Positions 7,239 through 11,287 of a stretch of 11,287 nucleotides of DNA are shown here, piece by piece. The notes beneath the pieces were generated by a model. That model ran no database searches, was not told where the DNA came from, and saw only the letters and a program-made list of their open reading frames with translations. The stretch is from Janthinobacterium sp. (GTDB lineage: Bacteria > Pseudomonadota > Gammaproteobacteria > Burkholderiales > Burkholderiaceae_D), in assembly GCA_003482555.1 (NCBI GenBank), contig DMYQ01000235.1:1-11287 (forward strand), given 5' to 3'. Both the position numbers and the translations under genes were made by a program. Each line of letters starts with the position of its first letter. Within the stretch, counting starts at the first letter, position 1.

Positions 7239-7256
7239 CGGTACAATTTCGGTACA
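7239..7256. repeat. CGGTACA direct repeats upstream of the integrase
   Basis: CGGTACA occurs at 7239-7245 and again at 7250-7256, so the copies are 11 bp apart, or one helical turn. TACAAT within the first copy and its flank (7242-7247) is also a possible -10 box (5 of 6) for the integrase, without a good -35. An 8-bp palindrome, CAGTACTG, follows at 7272-7279. The position between a tRNA att site and int suggests protein-binding sites. Confidence 0.45.
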
Positions 7257-7287
7257 GTAAGCAAAATTCGACAGTACTGGAGAGTTC

Positions 7288-8361
7288 ATGGCTACCATTG
7301 TAAAGACCCCCTCGGGAACCTGGAAAGCGCTCATCCGCAAGGCCGGATGGCCTACCACCATCAAGACATTTCGCCTGAAGAAAGACGCGGACGACTGGTC
7401 GCGCCGAACCGAAGACGAGATGGTGCGCGGCTTGTTCATACAGCGTGGACCTTCCGAGCGGATGACGTTTGCGGCGGCGATGAAGCGTTATTTGGCTGAC
7501 GTGACGCCGACGAAGCGGCCGCTCACGCAGAATGCCGAGAAAAACCGAGCCGTCTCTTTGGTCGAGTTTTTCGGGAAATACTCGCTGGCGGCGATCACGA
7601 CAGAATTGATCGCGCAGTACCGCGATGCACGGCTTGCCGGCGAAGATCGACCGAAGGACGGCAAGGCCCAGCCCCGCGCCGCAAACACGGTACGGCTCGA
7701 TCTGGCCTTGATTGGCCACCTCTTCACCGTTGCGGTGAAGGAATGGGGGCTTGGCCTTCCGTACAATCCGGTGCTGAATTTGCGCCGTCCTTCGCCGGGG
7801 CCAGGCCGCAATCGTCGCCTGAGTGCTGACGAAGAGTCGCGCCTCTTGGCCGCCGTCGATAAACACTCCAATCCGATGCTGATCTGGATCGTTCGCATCG
7901 CCATCGAAACCTGTATGCGGTCGTCCGAGATCGCGACGCTGCGACTCTCCCAGGTCGAACTTGAACGCCGCATCGTTCGCTTGATTGAAACAAAAAATAC
8001 GCTGCCTCGCACGGTTCCGCTCTCCATGGCCGCCACCGAAAGTTTTCGTCTTGCTTTGAATAATCCAGTTCGGCCGGATGGGACGGACCTCATCTTTTAC
8101 GGCGAACCTGGTCGAGATGGAAAGCGCCGGCCGTACAACTTCAACAAAGTGTGGGCAGACGTTAAGAAGGGCGTGGGCGTCACTGATTTCAAATTTCATG
8201 ATCTTCGTCATGAGGCGGTAAGCCGCCTGGTCGAGTCGGGGTTGAGCGACCAGGAAGTGGCATCCATTAGCGGGCACAAGTCGATGCAGATGCTGAGACG
8301 ATATACGCATCTGAGAGCCGAGGATTTGGTTGCGAAACTTGATAGCCTCAAGAAAGCGTGA
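7288..8361 (+). CDS. Tyrosine-type site-specific recombinase (phage/ICE integrase)
   Basis: A 357-aa integrase expected to catalyse integration and excision of the element at the neighbouring tRNA. The N-terminal half has an arm-binding-like segment (about 1-55) and a SAM-like core-binding domain (about 58-155). The C-terminal catalytic domain shows all the expected residues: R211 (CMRSSEIATLR), K236 in the beta-turn, H304 and R307 (HDLRHEA), H330 (SGHKS) and the nucleophile Y339 (RRYTHL). It appears complete and active. GGAGAG at 7279-7284 supports the ATG at 7288. It reads away from the tRNA 3' end, with its start 107 nt beyond the CCA, the standard arrangement for islands that use a tRNA 3' end as attB. 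From here on the codon use looks less GC-biased than in the core genes, in keeping with transfer. Confidence 0.95.
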   Translation: MATIVKTPSGTWKALIRKAGWPTTIKTFRLKKDADDWSRRTEDEMVRGLFIQRGPSERMTFAAAMKRYLADVTPTKRPLTQNAEKNRAVSLVEFFGKYSLAAITTELIAQYRDARLAGEDRPKDGKAQPRAANTVRLDLALIGHLFTVAVKEWGLGLPYNPVLNLRRPSPGPGRNRRLSADEESRLLAAVDKHSNPMLIWIVRIAIETCMRSSEIATLRLSQVELERRIVRLIETKNTLPRTVPLSMAATESFRLALNNPVRPDGTDLIFYGEPGRDGKRRPYNFNKVWADVKKGVGVTDFKFHDLRHEAVSRLVESGLSDQEVASISGHKSMQMLRRYTHLRAEDLVAKLDSLKKA

Positions 8362-8515
8362 GTCGAAATCGCCGACCGAGACGACATAGGGGGGCGTTCT
8401 AAGCCGGAAGCCCGGATTTTTCCGGCACGAGCGGTAAGGCCGAGCCGTTCATTGACCTTGTGAGTTATTGGTAAGTGGGTAAAATGATCAAATCACAATT
8501 TTTTAGGCATTGACA

Positions 8516-9001
8516 ATGGCATTGTTACCGGGTGGTCAGCGCGCACTAAGGGAATACCTCGCACGTACAAAGGCGAGTGGTGGCGAAGCGAAGAAGGAAG
8601 TAATTCGGCGCGCGGTGCAGCTCACTCTGGTTCAGCAAGCTGGCCTGCAGGCGATCCTGCAGGCCGTATGGCGCAATGTTGACTATATCTGTCCTCCAAT
8701 TCTGGACGTTCGGCCAAAACACGGATGGGATAGTCGTGTGGTAAAAGACGGCTTCACACCTGAGCAGTACGGCGATTGGTTGGAATTGGCTTGCGCTGAC
8801 CTAGCCCATGTCGGTACGGACGCTAACGGCCGACCGCGCCTCTATTTCGGGCCGAATATCGACTTTCCAAACTACAGCTATACCCTCATAGCACCGGTCA
8901 CGTCGGACGCACTCGGCACCGTTTACATAGGCGACGTCTATCCATCCGGCTTGCCGGCAGGCGCAACAAAGCCGCCGACTAGCGGAACAGAGGCGAAGTA
9001 A
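8516..9001 (+). CDS. Hypothetical protein, 161 aa
   Basis: No family is recognised. The protein is soluble, with no signal peptide or membrane helix. The N-terminal half looks helical (to about residue 58), with charged helices followed by QAVWRNVDYI. The C-terminal half has segments that look like beta strands (RPRLYFG, YSYTLIAPV, GTVYIGDVYP) and ends in a Pro/Gly/Thr-rich tail. ATG 8516 is preferred over TTG 8510, since the only weak ribosome-binding match (AGG at 8505-8507) is well spaced for the ATG. It lies 154 nt after the integrase, in the same direction, and converges on the minus-strand gene ending at 9187. The terminal strand-hairpin-strand pattern recalls small nuclease-like domains of mobile elements, but no catalytic set is visible, so no function is given. 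Confidence 0.7.
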   Translation: MALLPGGQRALREYLARTKASGGEAKKEVIRRAVQLTLVQQAGLQAILQAVWRNVDYICPPILDVRPKHGWDSRVVKDGFTPEQYGDWLELACADLAHVGTDANGRPRLYFGPNIDFPNYSYTLIAPVTSDALGTVYIGDVYPSGLPAGATKPPTSGTEAK

Positions 9002-9137
9002 GAAAGGGAAAATTAGAAGGGGGAATGCAACCTCCTCGGCGGGTACTACAGACTGCCGGCTTGCTTGGTGCGGAGCATTTCGACACGGAACTGTAGGGGC
9101 TGTAAGGCTGCAACGCCAAATATACGCATACTGGATT

Positions 9138-9150
9138 GGTTTGTCAAACC
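9138..9150. repeat. Dyad GGTTTG-T-CAAACC between convergent genes
   Basis: A perfect 6-bp inverted repeat around one T lies in the 185-bp gap between the two convergent unknown genes. No T tract is attached. It could be a protein-binding site. The rest of the gap (9002-9186) shows no gene on either strand that I would accept. Confidence 0.35.
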
Positions 9151-9186
9151 GAATCGTGAGGTGTGATACGGCAGACCGGATAGTTG

Positions 9187-10038
9187 TCAAAAAACAAGCT
9201 GTAGCTTCAATGATGAATCCGATTGATAGCTAAGTGACTTGGCAAAAAAATCTTGCGGATCGTCGAGATAGTCCTGAATCGGTTTTTTCGTAAAGTAAGC
9301 ACCGACCGCAAAAATCTCCTGCATTTTTCCCAAATCGTGAAGCAGTTGGGCTTGCTCCTGCGCTCTGACTTCCGCTCGCACATGGGACCATACATGGAGG
9401 GCTTCTAGCTGAGTCTTAATCGCCGGTTGGCTCAAGGCGGAAGCCACGGCTTCATAAAATCCGTCCGTCGCTTTGCCTGCCCAACCGAATTTTGATACGT
9501 CAGCCCTTTTTCGCCACGCAATCACCAGTGCGGTAAGCCATGCCAGGTTGAACGCGGCGGGCCGCACGTCGAAAAGAGACTCCGCCGATTCTTCGGGCAG
9601 ATCGATGGCGTCAACGTTCCCCCACAATGCATTCCATAGTCCCGCCGGGCCATCCAAGAAAATCTCCGCTGTTCCCGGCGCAACTGATTCGACAAATTCC
9701 ACCGTGAGGTCGCCGGGCGGCTTTCCTTTTTTGTAGCCTTTCCAGCGACCTGATTCGGCATGGTTGCTGCGATAGTCTCCGTCGGCCTCGGCCAGCCGCT
9801 GCATCTTCTGTCCGATTGCAGTCGGACCTGCCTTTACCTCATCGAGTGACATAGCAACGGCGTAAAACCATGCCGTTGCCCGGATCTTCCTGCGCTCAAC
9901 TTCATCCTTGCCGCGTGGGGGGCGGCCGCCTCTACCACGCAACTTTTCGAATACCAGTATCTCAGCCGAGTCCTTATCCGCAGGAGGGGAGCAGTTCCGC
10001 CGATTGGTCATGTCGGGTGCGGGGGTATCGAAACTCAT
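9187..10038 (-). CDS. Hypothetical protein, 283 aa, with an AT-hook-like basic patch
   Basis: No family is recognised. The start at 10038 (MSFDTPAPD) is chosen over the longer frame from 10080 because a GGGGG run lies 7 nt upstream of it. A disordered, charged N-terminus (about 1-30) is followed by a basic patch RGRGGRPPRGK (34-44) that resembles an AT-hook. Helical segments then contain GLWNALWGNVDAIDLP (133-148) and LFDVRP (155-160), and the C-terminal half is rich in Trp and Ala with no membrane helix. It is transcribed away from the HTH-trfA pair, so the 96-bp space between them probably holds control sites for both. The context suggests a plasmid or island maintenance role or cargo, but this is inference. 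Confidence 0.75.
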   Translation of the reverse strand: MSFDTPAPDMTNRRNCSPPADKDSAEILVFEKLRGRGGRPPRGKDEVERRKIRATAWFYAVAMSLDEVKAGPTAIGQKMQRLAEADGDYRSNHAESGRWKGYKKGKPPGDLTVEFVESVAPGTAEIFLDGPAGLWNALWGNVDAIDLPEESAESLFDVRPAAFNLAWLTALVIAWRKRADVSKFGWAGKATDGFYEAVASALSQPAIKTQLEALHVWSHVRAEVRAQEQAQLLHDLGKMQEIFAVGAYFTKKPIQDYLDDPQDFFAKSLSYQSDSSLKLQLVF

Positions 10039-10071
10039 AGTTTTACCCCCCTGAAAGTTTGTCGTGTCGAG

Positions 10072-10100
10072 ATTTAACATCCCTCCATCTTACAACGCAA
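10072..10100 (-). promoter_or_regulatory. Possible promoter of the 283-aa minus-strand gene
   Basis: On the minus strand TTGCGT (10100-10095) and TTAAAT (10077-10072) are separated by 17 bp. They match the -35 and -10 consensus at 3 and 4 of 6 positions. The start point would lie about 25 nt before the gene's ribosome binding site. Confidence 0.3.
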
Positions 10101-10111
10101 TGCGATACGCA
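10101..10111. promoter_or_regulatory. Small dyad TGCG-ATA-CGCA, possible operator
   Basis: A perfect 4-bp inverted repeat with a 3-nt centre lies 24 bp before the HTH gene and next to the -35 of the divergent gene. The position suits an autoregulatory site, but an inverted repeat this short can occur by chance. Confidence 0.2.
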
Positions 10112-10134
10112 GCCATAGAAAGGAAGGTTTAGTC

Positions 10135-10347
10135 ATGACCATCGAAGAAACACTGGTAACAAAATATGGGCCGTTGATGTCGGTCACAGCTCTCTCGTCG
10201 GTTCTTGATCGGTCGCCGGAAAGCGTTCGCGTATTTCTTCGCTCGAACGGTGAAAGTGCCCAGCGCCTCAACCTGGCGAAGGTGAAGGTCGGGCGTCGGC
10301 TGTACTTCAGGACGGCGGAAATTGCTCAAGTTCTGAACGGCCAATAG
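10135..10347 (+). CDS. Small helix-turn-helix DNA-binding protein
   Basis: A 70-aa protein. Residues 15-39 (MSVTALSSVLDRSPESVRVFLRS) read as a helix-turn-helix, followed by a KVKVGRRLYFRTAEIAQVL stretch that resembles the wing and last helix of small MerR/AlpA-like proteins. AGGAAGG at 10121-10127, 7 nt before the ATG, is a strong ribosome binding site. It lies 46 nt upstream of the trfA-family gene in the same direction and is probably co-transcribed with it. From this context it could control replication or copy number, or act as an excisionase-like factor. Neither is shown by the sequence, and the exact family is not identified. Confidence 0.8.
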   Translation: MTIEETLVTKYGPLMSVTALSSVLDRSPESVRVFLRSNGESAQRLNLAKVKVGRRLYFRTAEIAQVLNGQ

Positions 10348-10393
10348 GACGCATGCAGTGACTCTCATCGTCTCCTCGAAAACGAACTGAAAC

Positions 10394-11287
10394 ATGACCT
10401 TCCGTTCCATCCGCGAGGTAGTTGCGCCGGCGTCCAACGACTTGCTCAAGTACGTGGAAGACGTGGCGGCCCGTGCCAAGGCGCGGCCCCGTCAGGCTGA
10501 ACTTCCGAGTCCGATGATGGCGCGCCAGCTTCCCTTGTGGGCCGACGAGATCAGATGCATGCCGAACGAAATCTTGCGTTCGGCACTCTTCAACGCTCGG
10601 AACCGAAATCAGCCTCGGCGCTACTTCAAGAACGAGTCCATTGCGATCATCGATCAGTTTGCGCGCATCACTTTCACCGGCGAAGAGCTGCGCCAGAACG
10701 ACGAATTGGTCTGGCTGCAGCTCATCCACCTCGCGAAGGGGGTGCCCGCAGGAGCGCCGATTGAATTCACCGGCTACAGCATGATAAAAGCGCTGCGGCT
10801 TACCAAGGGCAAGCCAAACGCCGGCCACACTGAGCGGCTGCTTGAAAGCCTTCAGCGGATGCAAGCCACAGCACTATCCATCTACTCAAAACGGCTCGCG
10901 CACGGTGTCAGTCTTTCGATGATCCCACGGTTTGAATGGCAGGACGAGTCAACAGGAAAGCGCCTGCCGAAGTGGCGGGTGCACATCGCGCCCGAGCTGG
11001 TTGACCTATTTGGGAGCGTCCATTTCACCTGCCTGCTCTGGGAGCAACGGCTCGCGCTGCCATCGGGATTGGCGACGTGGTTGCATGGGTATTACGCGTC
11101 TCACCGCAAGCCCTATGCGGTCAATTTGAGTACGTTGCAGGAAGGGTGCGGTTGCAGCACCAAAAGCCCGCGCAAATTCAAACAGTTGACGGCGGCTGCC
11201 CTGTTGGAGTTGGAGCGTGTGGGGTTCTTGAAAAAAGGTAGCGAGATCAGAGGCGAACTGGTTTACGTGGCGCGCACGCGGCAAACG
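10394..11287 (+). CDS. trfA: TrfA-family plasmid replication initiation protein (3' end cut by the window)
   Basis: An open frame of 298 codons without a stop up to the window end. It aligns in order with TrfA of IncP plasmid RK2: LPLWADEIRCMPNEILRSAL (46-65), ITFTGEELRQNDELVWLQL (92-110), LQRMQATALSIYSKRLAHGV (153-172), and HGYYASHRKPY (251-261, compare FSSHREPY in RK2), then a final winged-helix part ending RGELVYVARTRQT. RK2 TrfA ends close to the matching point, so only a few codons should be missing. TrfA binds iterons, opens the origin and loads the host DnaB helicase. A TGA two codons upstream (10388-10390) fixes ATG 10394 as the most upstream ATG. No clear ribosome binding site precedes it. 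I saw no iteron array in the sequence around it. Its presence next to an integrase suggests an element that can replicate when excised. Confidence 0.88.
   Translation, partial: MTFRSIREVVAPASNDLLKYVEDVAARAKARPRQAELPSPMMARQLPLWADEIRCMPNEILRSALFNARNRNQPRRYFKNESIAIIDQFARITFTGEELRQNDELVWLQLIHLAKGVPAGAPIEFTGYSMIKALRLTKGKPNAGHTERLLESLQRMQATALSIYSKRLAHGVSLSMIPRFEWQDESTGKRLPKWRVHIAPELVDLFGSVHFTCLLWEQRLALPSGLATWLHGYYASHRKPYAVNLSTLQEGCGCSTKSPRKFKQLTAAALLELERVGFLKKGSEIRGELVYVARTRQT

Noticed and set aside
8403..8426. GCCGGAA/TTCCGGC hairpin after the integrase as a terminator
   Set aside because: The 7-bp stem is real, but no T tract follows; the T run is in the loop. It may be only a stable hairpin.
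8452..8485. TTGACC ... TAAAAT as a promoter for the 161-aa gene
   Set aside because: The hexamers look good but the spacer is 22 bp, too long for sigma-70.
8801..9190. Minus-strand open frame of 129 codons overlapping the 161-aa gene and the following gap
   Set aside because: It has Cys/Arg-rich, low-complexity content and no ribosome binding site, and half of it is antisense to a better-supported gene.
9187..9215. AAGC/GCTT stem with a T run at the 3' end of the 283-aa minus-strand gene as a terminator
   Set aside because: The stem is only 4 bp and lies inside the last codons, too weak to call.
10039..10134. Iteron array or origin upstream of the HTH-trfA pair
   Set aside because: The 96-bp space was read for repeated 15-22 bp units and none was found; the origin, if present, lies elsewhere.

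Overview
The window joins a conserved chromosomal block to the left end of an accessory element. The organism is most likely a betaproteobacterium of the Oxalobacteraceae (Janthinobacterium/Massilia/Duganella type). This rests on high GC, the gene order rpsU - yqeY - dnaG - rpoD, and an RpoD with a long Lys/Ala-rich N-terminal extension plus an acidic insert. The family-level placement is inference.

Left part (1-1370): a REP-like 60-bp palindrome lies at the very edge, next to a 14-bp tandem duplication. A flavoprotein of the HI0933/YhiN (BaiN-like) family follows.

Core (about 1431-7001): this is the macromolecular-synthesis cluster. It holds rpsU (ribosomal protein bS21), yqeY (GatB/YqeY-domain protein), dnaG (primase) and rpoD (major sigma factor), all on the + strand. 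The cluster couples translation initiation, DNA replication and transcription initiation. Punctuation can be read from the sequence: an extended -10 promoter before rpsU, two hairpin/T-tract structures between rpsU and yqeY, hairpins after dnaG, and an extended -10 (TGC-TATAAT) far upstream of rpoD. That last site would give rpoD a structured leader of about 450 nt.

Junction (7005-7287): a tRNA gene with a CAT anticodon (Ile2/CAU or elongator Met) has its own well-spaced promoter just behind the rpoD stop and a clear terminator after the CCA end. It is followed by an integrase-proximal region with two CGGTACA repeats one helical turn apart.

Accessory element (7288 to the right edge): a complete tyrosine integrase reads away from the tRNA, the classic layout of an element integrated at a tRNA 3' end. 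After it come an unknown 161-aa protein (+) and an unknown 283-aa protein (-). Divergent from the latter are a 70-aa helix-turn-helix protein and a TrfA-family plasmid replication initiator, which is still open at the window end and lacks only its last codons. The element therefore looks like an integrative plasmid or ICE-like island carrying a TrfA-type replication module. Its right end and any transfer or cargo genes are outside the window. No CRISPR array, rRNA or transposase gene was seen.
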